A DNA stretch of 64,000 nucleotides, taken from the NCBI GenBank assembly GCA_950022655.1, contig OX465579.1, positions 140,253,118-140,317,117 of the forward strand, read 5' to 3'. Origin of the DNA: Alentia gelatinosa. Its lineage: Eukaryota; Annelida; Polychaeta; Phyllodocida; Polynoidae. The translations under genes and the position numbers were made by a program. The notes beneath the pieces are model-generated. The model was given only the letters and a program-made list of their open reading frames with translations, had not been told where the DNA came from and did not search any database. Positions 38,331-51,500 of this stretch are shown piece by piece; the stretch's first letter is position 1, and each line of letters starts with the position of its first letter.

Positions 38331-41290
38331 CTTCATGAAAGTCATTCTTCATTGGCAGGCGTCGATCGTCTTTCTTGTCAACACGGTACAATTCGCCACT
38401 GATTGCCTCTGGTTGATACGGCTTCGCGAGTCTCCCAGCCGAGACGCTCACTAATTTGTCTGATACCATCCGATACATACCTAATTGAGGAAGCCAAATA
38501 CACCCTATCCCTCACCCAATCTTCTCACAGAAAGCCGATCTGCCCGCGAAATTCTCACAGTTCCCTCCCATGATGAGCAGATTTCGACAAGGCGCGTTTT
38601 CTGATCAGTAATTATTTTGGAGTTGTAGGCCTTAACGATAGATTAATATTCTATCAGGTGATGATAGTATCTATCTGAGTGAAGTGTTTATTCTCTTCGA
38701 TCGTAGCGTTAAAGCAACGCAATTTTCAGTCGACTAATGTCAACTCCAACTGCCTATTTTCCACACAGAGATAGATACAACTAAATGAAAATACGTCTAG
38801 TGCGGTGTGTGGGCAGTGCACATATGCAATATATTGGTGCATTTTCCCAGGATATTACTTCACGCATCTTTCTTTCAAAACCCAATCCTACGCTAGTTCC
38901 AAGCATATAGTACAAAGGATAACTGCAGCATGCGGAGGGGGGGGGGGTCTTCGAGTAAGAATGGAAATAAAGGGGCGAGGGCTTTGATTTTCAACAGGAA
39001 GGAGGGGGGGAGATGAAAGTAGATGGATTTTTCCGCTGAAGTCCTGAATCCGCAAATGATATGATGAAAACACCCTCCCCTACCCCCTGCCAAATATACA
39101 CAGCATGTACGTGGTGGTCACCCACCACCTAGACATTATGTCGTCTTCAACTATATAACTACCATTTAGGGTATCTACTCTTGCCTTTTTTATTCTGCTC
39201 ATTCACTCTCCTTGTGCCTGTAGCCTCCACCTGCCTGTCGTATCTCGTGGTGGGCAGATTTATGGGTAAATCCATGGGCACTCATGGGAAAGTTTTATGA
39301 GCACAATCAGTTAGCCCAAGACCTTTGCCTCTAAACAATTAGTCGTCCATGTGTGAACTGGGCTCTGATTTACCATTGATTTTCGGGTGTTCCGGGGCAT
39401 AATATACGCGTGTTGACAGAGCTTAGGCGGCTGTCCGGTGTGAATGATTTATGGTCGCCAATTACAGGTGAAGAGGAGGTGAGCTGCGCCAGACAGCTGA
39501 GTAGGATCGCCAGGATTGATAGCAATGGGGCCGTGTTCGACTCAAAATAATGGAATTTTCAATCGTAATGATGACAGTAAGCACTTTAATTTTTGGTGAT
39601 TTATCTCACTGATGTCAGATGTTACCCGGTTTATTCTTTTATTTGAAAAAGATGAATCGATGTACAAAAAAATGGGGATGTTTCCAATTCAAATGTTCCA
39701 CTGAACACCAAAACATCGATATTTCGATCCTCATTTCGAACCCGACAATGAATATCGATATTTTGTCTGTTATGCAGGCGTAAACAAAGGTAAATGGCAC
39801 AGTGTTTAACCACGCCTTGCTATTGCTTAGAATCACAAGATTATATGTAAATTTGTGAACAAACCCCCTCCTTACGTATCCGCAGACACTCAGCTTTTAC
39901 TTGCTTATGAACAAATCCAACCCATCAGCTGATTATCACCCTCAGTGGTGGTTCCTGTAAAGGTTTCATAGGAGAGTGAGAAATAGTTATATGTGTTAGA
40001 TATGTTCAAACCACTCTGCTATCTGTCGTTGTGGGGCATGGTGGTTGTATAGAATAGGTACACTTTTCATTTAAGTATAAAATCATTTAAACACTTTAAA
40101 CTACCGTAGTCGCCTTTTCAAAAGTCCTTATGACCAATAGAGGCCCTTTGTATATACCTTTCACGATAAATACATATATATTGGTATTCATATACATTGG
40201 CAAGTGTCTTATTCAATGAGTTGATTTTGAAAGCAATTCCTTCAGTTATGTTCGGTAACATCATCGACTTCAGAACATGGCTGAAAACGAGGTTAAACAT
40301 TTCCTAAGAAACTTCACAGGTTTGTTCAGCTTTGCCTGCATAGTCTTGAGTCTTAATAGCGAAAATCGCAATTTAGAAACGATTGAGTAGCCAATCGAGC
40401 TTCAGAATTTCCCAGAATTGAGGAATTGCTCCCTCTTGTATCGTTGCAATGATATAATACTAGACTAGAACTAATTTGGCTTCAGCAAAACTTTTCATTT
40501 ATTATCAGAGCGACGCCAAATTACGGACCCGGTTATCTTCGAGAAAAAGACATGATGCATTCTATTTATATACATGTATAATAAAGACAGCAGAAAGTGC
40601 CTATTCTTGCTGTATTTCCATGCATGTATAGAAAACACGATGAATAAACAGAGCAGTAATCCAAAAGGAGAAAAGATAAAGTGTTTTATTGTCAAACAGT
40701 CTTCTGAATATGAGAATTAACCTAATGCAGCGGCTGTAACTGCCTATTGTTTGGGTCAATTAGTCAGGTGGTAGGCAGTTAGAAAGAGGACGAATCTAGG
40801 AACTAGGCCGATTTAGGGATTTGAATGCTGCAATGTCCTCAACCAATCTCCGGAGTTTTCTCTGGTGAGATTCCAACCATCAATGGCTAATACTTTTTAA
40901 TCAGGTTGGAATAATTGGATATTCAAAGAGAGTCTTACATCGTGTGTGGTGAGTCTGAAATAAAAAAGAAAGTCCTCAGCAAACACGAGAAGTGATATAG
41001 TCTGTCCGTTAGATGGCTTTCTATTGAAAATCCATCAACTGTAAACGTCGTCAGCTGAGTATTACTCAAAATGCAAACCGAACCGAAACCCCATTAGACC
41101 CGTAGGCTGGATATTTGTCCCATCGTCTGTATGTCTAGAATTACAACGAACAAATACGGCTTCGTGTATTCGATTAGGCCCGTCGTCTCCTGTAATATTG
41201 ATTTTAGCAGAGGCTGTGGTCATAGCAAACTGCCGCTCTCCTTGACTATTCACTTCACATCATTTTATTTCTTATGGGAGTGGTAAAAGC

Positions 41291-41302
41291 ACACACGTGT
41301 GT
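41291..41302. repeat. 12-bp palindrome ACACACGTGTGT
   Basis: A perfect palindrome containing a CACGTG E-box core. It is a possible bHLH site, but short enough to be chance. Confidence 0.25.
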
Positions 41303-41899
41303 CCCTCAATCCCAGATGACGGTTATTTTGTGGCGCTCATTCATTATAGACATTGTAGAGGTCTGGTTTCCAATGATCTTTATTACTGCTCCTAATGAAT
41401 AACTTGGTGCACATCTCTGTCAAAGCTGAAGATGAGGTAATGCTGGTTTGTTTCACGCTTCCTCATGCCATTCATTTTCAGCCAAAGGCCAGCCGTATTA
41501 GTTCTTATGGGTTTGTTTGTCAGAGAGACTGTGGTGGCAAAAAGATACATTGTTAGGAACTTTGTCTCAAATTGGATTGATGTGTTTGGGATTATTTTTT
41601 AACAAACAAATTAACCCTGTCCATGATGGACTGCGTGCAAGGGAGGAATTTCCGTAAATATTACATGCCTAGTAAAACTATCGGGTGCACAACCTTCTTT
41701 GGAACAACTTCTTGATCTTCATTGAGGGAGTCATCAATGAAGGTGCCACTAGGGTAATGTAACCTCCATAAATCAGCAACATAATGTTATTTGAATGCAA
41801 GACGCTAGGGACAAAAATAGCCAAACTCTCTTTTGTCCATGTATATGTACATCAAGCCCCCGGATAATCAGAATCTATAAAAAGACCAGGAAAAACAGG

Positions 41900-42440
41900 A
41901 GGAAGCCATTTGTAGGCCGTCGGATGCTGCGCTCCAATTTTCCTCTTTGAACATGACGTTCATTGGGTGGGAGAGAGACACACTAGCCGGCTGTGTATTT
42001 TGAGTTCGCCCCTTTCGCTCATCAGGAGTGCAATAGTCTCAGGGCTGAGTGATGAGACATGGCCTCCTCCAGTGTGGCTCCCAGGGCCAATTTGCCTGAC
42101 ATTGCATCGACGTAGCCCCCAATCAGAACGACAATTACGACAGCCGGCGCCATCTTTGATCAGTAGCTGCATCCGTCGCCAGTTAGCTGGCAGACGGCAG
42201 TGAGAGGAGGCCAGGGGAGACATGGCCCCCGGTTATCCATCGCTCCGACGACTGTCTTCGCCAGCGGCGGCCAATATAAAGCCATCCTCTCCTGCAGCCC
42301 ACGACTTGCTGAGGCTATCCAAATGGTTTATCCCAGCTCTGAAATCCATTTTAACCGTCATCAACGCGCGGGGAGAAACAGAAGATCCCTCAGTCCCGTC
42401 TGCGTAATTTATTGATTCTTCTTCACCACCCTGCGGTTAG
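41900..42440. promoter_or_regulatory. Candidate cis-regulatory island
   Basis: About 540 bp of GC-richer, complex sequence in AT-rich surroundings. It includes GGCGCCATCTTTGATC near 42147-42162, which combines a YY1-type GCCATCTT with a TCF/LEF-type CTTTGAT. Other homeodomain-like ATTA cores are present. Frames across it are short and on both strands. The call rests only on composition and motifs, and an unrecognised exon or a decayed repeat would look similar. Confidence 0.28.
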
Positions 42441-42999
42441 CAACAAAAAAGGTGTTTGGACTCGACTTCGCGCACTCACGGGAAAAATACAGGCATGCCC
42501 GCAAGGACGAATGGCGGACCATCTGCCTACGAGCGAGAACTAAGTGTGGACTTTGCCCACATTTTCTAATCAACCACCAACAAGCGCGACAGAAGATCCT
42601 CTTAGTAGGAATTATATTAAAGATATCACAAGTTCTTCCAGCTGCACAACGTTGAAACATGGGCGAATGCTAAGAAATAAACTGAATGGAGTTATGTTTA
42701 CAAATTATTGGTAGATTATTTTTCCTTGTTCTAATGAGTCTTCGAGCATTTTATATGACTATGAATTCATAGTTCTACCACAGAGACTTCATTCCAATCT
42801 ATTTGTTTCCGTGAAAAATAAAGTTTCTGCAGCATGGCCTTAGGTGACTTTCTACTTATGTGGTGTTCCTTATTTAAGAGACAATAAGCCTCAAATTCTA
42901 AATGGTGGGAAACCTCAGGAATGCCTAAAGTATGAGCCCACCTTTCCAACCTGCATCAGCCATAAGTAATTAATTAACTCAAATTTCCTTGCGGGAATG

Positions 43000-43340
43000 T
43001 CGTTAATAAGAAACGAGAGGGGCCCTAGAGGGGCTTTGGGAGCCCTACAACGAGAATCTCCCCATTATCGCCCACGCTTCATCACCACCACAAGTCGTTC
43101 GGGTGTAAAGACATCAGCCTAATCCGGTAAAGTCAGTTTGGTTACAGTGCCCCTGCCTGGGTAATTAATTTCATATCAGGACCTCCATGTCAGGTCACAT
43201 TAAGCACCTAGGCCATCACCACCGTGGGGTGCGAGGGGTCCATAAAGCTTGCAGATAAGGTAGTGTTGACTAGCCCCCAAACAGACGGCCCAAGTCCCGG
43301 CGTGATTGCCCAGGTCATCCGGCTGATCCATGCTCTCGTG
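43000..43340. promoter_or_regulatory. Candidate cis-regulatory island
   Basis: A patch of complex, GC-richer sequence follows TAATTAATTAAC (about 42968-42979). It contains a homeodomain-type TAATTAATT near 43162, a nuclear-receptor half-site-like AGGTCACATTAAG near 43192, and AGATAAGG (GATA type) near 43253. No frame of useful length crosses it. Clustered developmental motifs in a gene-poor region are typical of animal enhancers, but this is inference. Confidence 0.28.
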
Positions 43341-45540
43341 GGTGTGTACTACTGGAAAGCATGCTTTTGATATCCGGGGAATGTTTGAATTAAAAGGAAA
43401 AACTAAAGAAAACTAGAACAAAACAAGGCCGCCCTCACCTGGAGGAGCGGGATTATACTATCTACAGTGAAATATCATGGTGTGGATGGCTTGTTTCGAA
43501 TTAGACAACCTTCTTTTAATGCTGTAGAACACTGGATATAATAACTCCAGATCCAGGGGCCCGTTTAATAACCTAGGATCGTAGATGTAGACCCTTTTCT
43601 GTATGACATAGAAACCCAGGGACGATGTGGGCCAATTTTATTCAACACTTATGGACGACCTTATGGATGGCTGAGACTTAACGAACAAACTTAAATATTA
43701 TTAAACAATAACCCTTGTACGACATACAAAAAATGGTCTTCGTGAACGATCCTATGTTATTAAACGGACCGCAGAGTCGTTGGGTCCATGAAACCTATTG
43801 CTAATGATGAGAAAATATATCATGGTGGAAGAATGAAAAGACTTCTATTGGAGAATTGAGTTGCAATATATCGTCATAGGATAATACGTCCATTAGCAGA
43901 AACTCAATATCCTTACTGACATGACTAGGAATTTGTAAAGATTGAAAATGAAAAATCCTTAAGCGAATAATTGCACCTCCTATATCCCGGTCCCTAATGT
44001 ACTGGTCCCTACTACTGTTTACAGCAACATGAACCATTGTCTGGATTGCCTAAGTGGTGTTATACCTAGCAAATGTGCATTATATTTTGTTCCCTCGAAC
44101 AAATCAAAATAAGGCAACTATAATGCATCCCTCATCTTTTACCGCTTCTTTAGATACGAGGTTAGAACTGATTGTTTTATAGCTTCCTTGTGGAGAGGAT
44201 AGAGAGCATATAAATCACGAATATTTTCAATAACATGTATCATAATTTACTCACATACCCCTAGATGGATAAGGGAATCAAATATCACTGTTTATAACAA
44301 TTGCAATCTGAAAAGAAGACTCAGTAGTAGAATGTAAATGTAATGTTACCCTGCCGTGAATGACGGCGTCATTATCCAACACACTGCGCCAGAGAACCAG
44401 AGAAGCTAGAGGCAGATAAATGAATGCAATTAACCCCCTAGACCATTAGTGTCGCCACTAGGCATCTCGGCATTCGACGTCCCGTATAAAATATTGATTT
44501 TCTTTAATTTAAACTTGTCAAAAACCCGATGTCGTCTTATCTACTTAAGCCGAATTGCGGTCTTGTTGGAATTAATTGGTTGGGAACGAGTAATCCCATA
44601 TCATCTCACATCATGATATCACCGCGAAAAAAGGGAATCCTCAAAAGTCTACTTGAGCTCCTGGGTTAAGATGATTAACTATAAGAAAATGTAGAAGCTA
44701 CCAAACTAAGAAAATTCTTGAGACATAAGCGACTCAACTAATTGGATGGTATTACTCAGGAATGGGGGTCCTTCCCGATGTCTCAATGTGATAGGCTACA
44801 AACCTTTTGCCGCCTCCTAGAGATCATTGCGAGCGAATTGCGTTTTTTATAGACCTACCTAGAAGTAGTTGGTCTTGAGGGGGATAGAAGAAAAACGATC
44901 CCATCTAATTAGATTTCCTCCGGAAAGCGCAGAAGCCTAGTCTTACTTCTAATCTGAGCCATGAACAAGACATTCTATGATAGCGTCAAAGTAATTTTGC
45001 CAGAAATACAGCTGTCAGGGCAGATTAGGATTGGCCGGCAAGGTCTATAAGGTATCTGCTCTAAAACGCCACCCCACTTACAACTGACGGGTGGTTGGTC
45101 TCAGGCAGACAACTCCTCGTGCATCAAGGGGTCGCTAAACGAGCTATGATGCCCTCGAGGCGTGGTATATATTGCCTTTAACAGACATAATGATGACCAT
45201 TGGGATGCAACCCATAGCCAATTGGGGTATAGGTCGGGATGGGCAGTCAGAATAAGGAAGGTCAGTCAGTCTTCGTTATGGTCCGATCCTCCCCATGCTA
45301 TAACTCTGTACCGACATCTATAGCTGGCAGAAGGATGGATGTATAAGATGCACTGCAGTTCAGTTTAAGAGGGAAATATATATCGCAAGTCATCTGTATC
45401 AATATATGTACAATTGTATCTATGTGTTGGGTTTGCCTGTCGAAATGCATATACCCATGACATTCATATACCCATAGAATCAGGAAACATTAGCCAATAA
45501 GCTTAGAGCTTACTTTGAGGGGTTGAAAATATCCTCGTCA
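43341..45540. other. Non-coding stretch
   Basis: AT-rich with moderately GC-richer segments at about 44340-44480 and 45020-45330. No recognisable gene or element. Confidence 0.5.
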
Positions 45541-45564
45541 TGGTACGTCAACAGTGACGTACCA
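45541..45564. repeat. Hairpin of paired TGGTACGTCA motifs
   Basis: TGGTACGTCA (45541-45550) and TGACGTACCA (45555-45564) are exact complements around an ACAG loop. Each arm contains a half-CRE (TGACGT). It may be a paired bZIP site or a small hairpin. Confidence 0.4.
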
Positions 45565-46169
45565 AACAATTTATGAGGCGAATTACGGCTAAATATGGCA
45601 CTATGCAGTTCAAAAGGTTATTTGTGAGTATAAATTACAAGCATGTTTACTATATATTCATCTTTGCATCAATGTTTGTATGTATGATTGAATCTGTGTG
45701 ACGATCTTTCCCTGGCGGTTATTTCTATTTTTATTCCAATTTACAGGAAATGAACTTGATAATATAGTTGAAATGGAATTTGAAATATAGAAAGGTATTG
45801 ATATCAGATATTTTGAATGAATGCTAGAAGTTATTCAATTGTATTGAAGATATCTGGCATTGGATGTATTGGATATAGAGAGATGTGAGATTGAATATCC
45901 TTAATACCTTCACATAACTCAGTATACGTGCACTTTTATGACCAACACTTGTGTTAGATTCCTGAAATGTACATCTTTTTCCTAATACAGCATGATATCA
46001 AGTAATAGAACACAGTCTATAGAAATAAATATACAATGAATATGCAGAAATAGCTAATCCCTTGATCATGGGGCTCATAAGTATACTATTCGAGGCAACA
46101 AAAAGCATGGCAAAGTGGAAGGTTATGGCAGCTGGGTTGGTCATATTTCTGGACCGTTTCGAGTCTCGG

Positions 46170-46470
46170 AAGAGTAATCCCCTTCCCCGCAGCCATCTTT
46201 ATGCCGGTGTTGACGTTGTACGAAACACCAGGGGAACCCCTCTACCTTGCTCCCCCGTGTTCTGCCGCCAAATTTATGGTGAAGGCGGTCTCATTTAATG
46301 CCCGTGGCTTGGAGCAAGGGGAACGGCCCGTCAGCCACGAGACTGCTTTCTGACAGCCACGTGACTTGGACGTGAACTTGAGCTGACCTTATGCGTGTCA
46401 CGCTAAATCAGCGTCTGTCTCCCGCCATTTTCCGACAGCTAACCTTTTTAATGTCGTCAAAATGGGGAAA
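46170..46470. promoter_or_regulatory. Candidate cis-regulatory island
   Basis: This GC-richer island holds two YY1-type motifs (CAGCCATCTTTA near 46190 and CGCCATTTTCC near 46424). It has a near-duplicate CAGCCACG(A/T)GAC at about 46334 and 46355, the second copy including an E-box CACGTG. A 9-bp inverted repeat CCTTGCTCC/GGAGCAAGG lies at 46245-46253/46311-46319. No domain is recognisable in its frames. An enhancer or unannotated promoter is possible but unproven. Confidence 0.28.
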
Positions 46471-48390
46471 TACAAGTCATGCATTCAGCGGTTAGGGTGT
46501 CCCCATTGTGAGGTAGTATAAGGCATTTGGTACTCTGAAATAAACACATTTCCATCTCATGGTACCTGCAGTTTATTACTAATTATTAATACATACACTT
46601 TCTTATCATCCCATACTGCATTCGAAAGCGAACAATGATATAAATAGGTTATATTTCAGGGTATGTGGATCAATGGTAGCACTGGTTTGAAATAGCTATC
46701 CTGCTCTACCCCACTACTCAAACTACTACATCGAGTTGGTCCTGGCTACAGCTTCCTAAGGGATATCCATCAGCTGAATTCTATTTCAACATGACGATGG
46801 TGACCCGATCTTGATGAAACATGAAACTATGCCCTGGAGGATGCACAGGATTTATTTCTACTTCACAATATTCCTTGGGGAAATGATAGTACACAAGCTG
46901 CACACTACATCATTATAAATGTACAGAAAAAGACAAATGAATGCTTTTAACTAGTAAACTTAACTTCCTGTTACACAGAGTAAAGTATGAATTATTTACC
47001 TTAGAAGACTTAAGTAGATTTAATGTAGGGCGACTAGTATTCCTTTGCAAAATTAAAAGGGAATATGAAGGGATTAGGCTGTTAGAAGAAGGATAAGTAA
47101 AAATTAAAGAAAATAAGAGAATCAAATCTAGCATATCGGCACTACAGAACCAAGGTACTGTATACACTAGTATAATGACACTAGAATCAAGTAAATTAAT
47201 TGAAGGATCGAAAAAAGATTTGTGAACAGAATATCATAAAAATGTAAAATACCAAAAAGAAACCAATACACTCGAGGATACGCTCAAACAAGAATAGGGT
47301 TAGTCAGGATTCACATGAATTGGAAAGTAAAAAAAAGAAAAAGAAACTACAGTATTCTGTACGGTTATAGTATATATCCTAGTGAATATTAGCCGCATAA
47401 TATTGGTTAAACTACAGTCATAACGGTTTCTGCATTAATGCTTTTCTAGGTTAACTTACGTGGGAATCCTATGCTTGATCAAGTTAGGAGCTAATGACCT
47501 TGGACATAACTGAATATTAGAAAGATTGATATATGAGATACACCAAATGACCTACTCTTATAATCATATCCAGCGACAACCTAATTTTCCTTATTTCATG
47601 TTTTGAGGCATTTTATATTCTAATCTATCTATACACATTAATATGGTCATCCTGCGAACATGTCTTCAAAAACTGATCATAGGCCTGACTCGACATACAA
47701 GACTTACTGAGCTAAGCGATTTTATTCTTGTACAAATACATAATGTGATTTATATCATTGTTTGGTGCATGCCTATCGTCAGATATTAGTTCATCATGAC
47801 ACTGCACGGAGAAAATGGAATGATATTTTGAAATCAAAAACCTAACAACATTACTTTCCATTGCAATGTAGCCAGTAGGACATGTCGGTATACATTCTTC
47901 CAATTCTCTATTTTTCAATTATTTCATTCTGAACTAAGCTGCAGTATTCCTGTCATACTGGATTTCCGCGAAGCAACACTGCAATTTGGAGGGATATTTA
48001 CACAGCACTACCGGCAGGCCCCCGTACAAAGGGCAGTTAATCAACATGTAGCACAAACGAACAGCTTGTTTGCAGAATAATAACCATAGCCAGTCAGCGT
48101 GTGACTGGGTCCAGATGGGATTCCACATAGGCTGACGAGGACTATAGCGTGGTACATTATGGATATGAGAGATGAATAGGAGGTACCTGATGATGATTTC
48201 CTTCTACTTCAAGTCCTTCAATATTGTCAATACCTTTGGTGGTTGATATCGGTATACATGGCCTTGATGAAATGCAAACTACATTTGTATCCAAAACTAG
48301 TAAGGCCCGATTGCCACTTATAAATCTGGAAGCACCAGCTTCCTTCCACTATTTTATAATAAATGTTTTTCTCATATATACAATTTATGT
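46471..48390. other. AT-rich non-coding stretch
   Basis: No frame above about 85 codons and no recognisable element. Confidence 0.55.
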
Positions 48391-48396
48391 GGCAGA

Positions 48397-48588
48397 AGGC
48401 CCGTTTCCATTGGCAGACACAAATGGTATAGATTTTGTGTGTTCTCCTAATAGCCTGTTTCCATTAGCCACCACCGATGTAGTCAGGAACTACAACGGAC
48501 CTTTAGCACTGCTGACACAAAATGTAAATAGGCTATAGGAGAACACAGAAAATCCACACCGTTATTGTCGGCCAATTGGAAAGGGCCT
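48397..48588. mobile_element. MITE with ~63-bp terminal inverted repeats
   Basis: The left arm (48397-48460, starting AGGCCCGTTTCCATTGGC) and the right arm (48526-48588, complement starting AGGCCCTTTCCAATTGGC) pair over their whole length with scattered mismatches. The centre is about 65 bp. The arms are so alike that both strands translate to near-identical peptides, which is a by-product of the palindrome. Total length is about 192 bp with no coding capacity. The GGCCC-ending arms resemble some PIF/Harbinger-type MITEs, but I could not identify a clean target duplication, so the family is uncertain. Confidence 0.7.
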
Positions 48589-48599
48589 ATAGTAGTATT

Positions 48600-51500
48600 A
48601 GAATAGACTAAAATGTAAAAATTAACCACAGCTCGCAGCGTTAACAAGAAAAGAACAATATTGGATATATTCTCCCGCATCCCATTGACTCCACTGCCCA
48701 GACAACACCCATAGTTGCTTGAGAAGTATATTCTGCGCATACTATTATCATGGTAGTTTAAAGCCTCGTGACGTCGTTTACAATTAGGACTGCTTGTGTG
48801 TCTTGGAGAGCAGTACCGCCGCACAGTGCTTGTTTAGTGTCAGCTACGCCAGAGCGCGGAAGGATATGATTGATGGCTAATGTTACCATGGTGACAAATT
48901 GACACTCTATGCCAGTGCCTGGTGATTTCAAAAAGGCAGGATATGCCACAAGTTTAAAGCAGTGACCTTCTCCTTGTAACTGTTAAATGACCTAAAAGCA
49001 TTATGCTTGAATTGTTCTTTAAAGAGAAATATAGATGTTTTTCTGTAGATATAAAGTTATCCTTATTCATGTTCATGCCATTCCTTCTACCATCATGAAA
49101 CCCTTCAGAACATTCTCCACTTTAATATCCACTTTAATTACCAGATAGCAGATCTGCTGGTGGTTCCAACCCATACATCTCTGCCAGGAGTTTTGAGCAG
49201 CCATTGTTGGTGTCTGGACAGTCTGATGTATGTGCATAGATTTATCTAAAATACCATTGGTACTCCTCTGGGTAATACCAGTATCGTACGTGAAACATAT
49301 ATCCATCTGCGTTGCCATGTCTTTAGTTGTTTTTCAATGGATTTGTCAGGGAAAGGAAATAGGCTGATCTGACCTACATGTGCCCCCTGCACTACACCTT
49401 TCAATGTGTCATTGCTTAATCTACCTTATTCTTCTGCTTCTCCCCCAAAGGCATGTCCACAATTAGTTTGTCTTGAAGCCTCAGTATGCTATAGAACCGT
49501 TCCTATCCTCCTATTAGTATTCTATCTTGAATACCTTTTCACATTTTACACAGCATCTTCTTTTCTTCCAAACATTGAATTGCCATCCTCAATTACAGCT
49601 TAGTTCAATTCATTACTGGGAAATATTCCTTTTCTGAAAGTTAGCTACATCTTTATAAACATGCGTATTTTATCTCCCTATAACCCTTCTATGCCGTAAC
49701 TCTTGTGAGAGATACCTCAACAACAACCTAGAATTTGTTTCTTTTATCTTCTTAAAGGTGCGGCAGCAAGTTCAGTCTCCTTGCTCTCTCTTTGTACATA
49801 TCATTGCTATTGTTGGGACTTTCGCCAGCTCATACTCCTAGTCACTCTGTCACCCCCACTCTTTCTGAAATGATTGCTGAATATGCATATATGTCCATAG
49901 CCTATTTGCCTTCACTAAATTATTTCCTCTATGCCTCAACCTTCCACTGAATGATACATAAAGACACACAGTAAACACTATTAATTTGCCGAAACCAATA
50001 ACACGAGAGTGCCTCTTTCCAATGCCCGCCTCTTCCCAATTTAAAAGCCCATTCAGGGTATGGAACTTTTTTCGAAAGCCTTGTTAGATTAAGAACCGAG
50101 ATTTCTAGCAGATTGTTGATATCTTTACCCATGATCAAGCACATTCTGCCTGTCCTCTTGATTCTAACTTTATTCATACCAAAATGTTAACAAGAGAGAG
50201 AGTCTGGGGCTCGTCTTGTTGTATGAGCCATATCGTCCATAGGGAAAAAATCGTAAATAATTAGTCTCGTTTGATTGAAATTGATCACTGGTGAGGACAA
50301 TATGAACTGTAAGAGAGATCAGAGGAGTGTACCAGGGTTCGTTTTCACTGCAGGTAGTGGCATAAAGTGGCATTTTGGGTAACTAATTTCTTCATTTATA
50401 ATTATAAATTAATCTAACTAAATATTTCAAACATGCAGGTTCCCTCTCATATTGCCAGTTTTTATTTGAGTCCATAATATATATATTTCTGCTGATTCAT
50501 TTGATAATTAAGGATGTTCTTGTCAATTCTACTCACCCACGATACCCCAGGTGCCGTCCATTAAGACCCTTTTCTAAACGCCAACGGCAATATTAATAAT
50601 GTGTGTCAATCCCAAGACATAATATTCAACGATTCAATAAATAAAATTATCGTCGTTCGGGGCGAGACTTTAGGGTTCGTAAAGGAGATTGTCTTAGGTC
50701 ATATCTTAAGACCACAAAGTCTCGTTCCTTCAACTTATTTAACGAGACCCTGTCTATTTCCATATCGCGTACCAAGGTGATATTGAACACATGCATGGTG
50801 TTTCTAAAGGTGTTTCTAAAGAAACGTTCCATCACACAAACACATACATGTACATATACTATATACCTAATGTAGAAACTCTCTTTCGCTCGGTCCATAA
50901 TCTTGTGGAAATCAGAAACTTTCCCACAAACTTCTAGCTAGCCTCATCTTCAGACATCACGGGTTCGTTGAGAAAACGACATTGCACCAACAACCTACCC
51001 CTCGTCTTCTGTTCTGGTAGATATCTCCTTCTGCACTGACTGATTTAACCTGACCCCTACAGCTCCAAGATCTTAGCCTTAAGAAGTAAGTACACGGAAT
51101 AAGGGTGATGGTTACCGTAGTGATCATAAAGGCTTGGTCATTCCCCTCCTTTCGAAATGAAAATGTCTATGGCCCAGTGAATGGAACGCTTCCCGCACCT
51201 CTTTTGCGATATATACTTAGATACTGGTGTATAGTACATGGCATCTTGTAAATGTATTCATTAAGTAAATCTGAAGTGAGACGTATGCCTTTGCTGTAAT
51301 ATACATGTATACAGATATAATTATGGACACCACTATCTTTCTCTATGGTTCCCCCTCCATGTGTAGATCTTGGCTCCCATGTAAGAAATAATGTTCATGA
51401 AAAATACGAACAGCGGAGTCTTCACGATTGGAAAACAATCTTTGCACCCACCTCTGACCAATGACAATGAGGACAGATCGTCAAATATATGCTTATAACA

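Larger units (their letters stand above)
35960..41880. other. Non-coding region with possible regulatory islands
   Basis: Frames up to 132 codons (37738-38136) are present but overlap others in the same direction and show no domain. GC-rich islands lie at 37400-37680 and 38220-38480, and a less AT-rich segment at 39400-39570. A G11 run is at 38937-38947. Confidence 0.45.

Noticed and set aside
48224..48824. Opposing frames sharing a GPF.LAD-type peptide
   Set aside because: The similarity comes from the inverted-repeat arms of a MITE, not from protein conservation.
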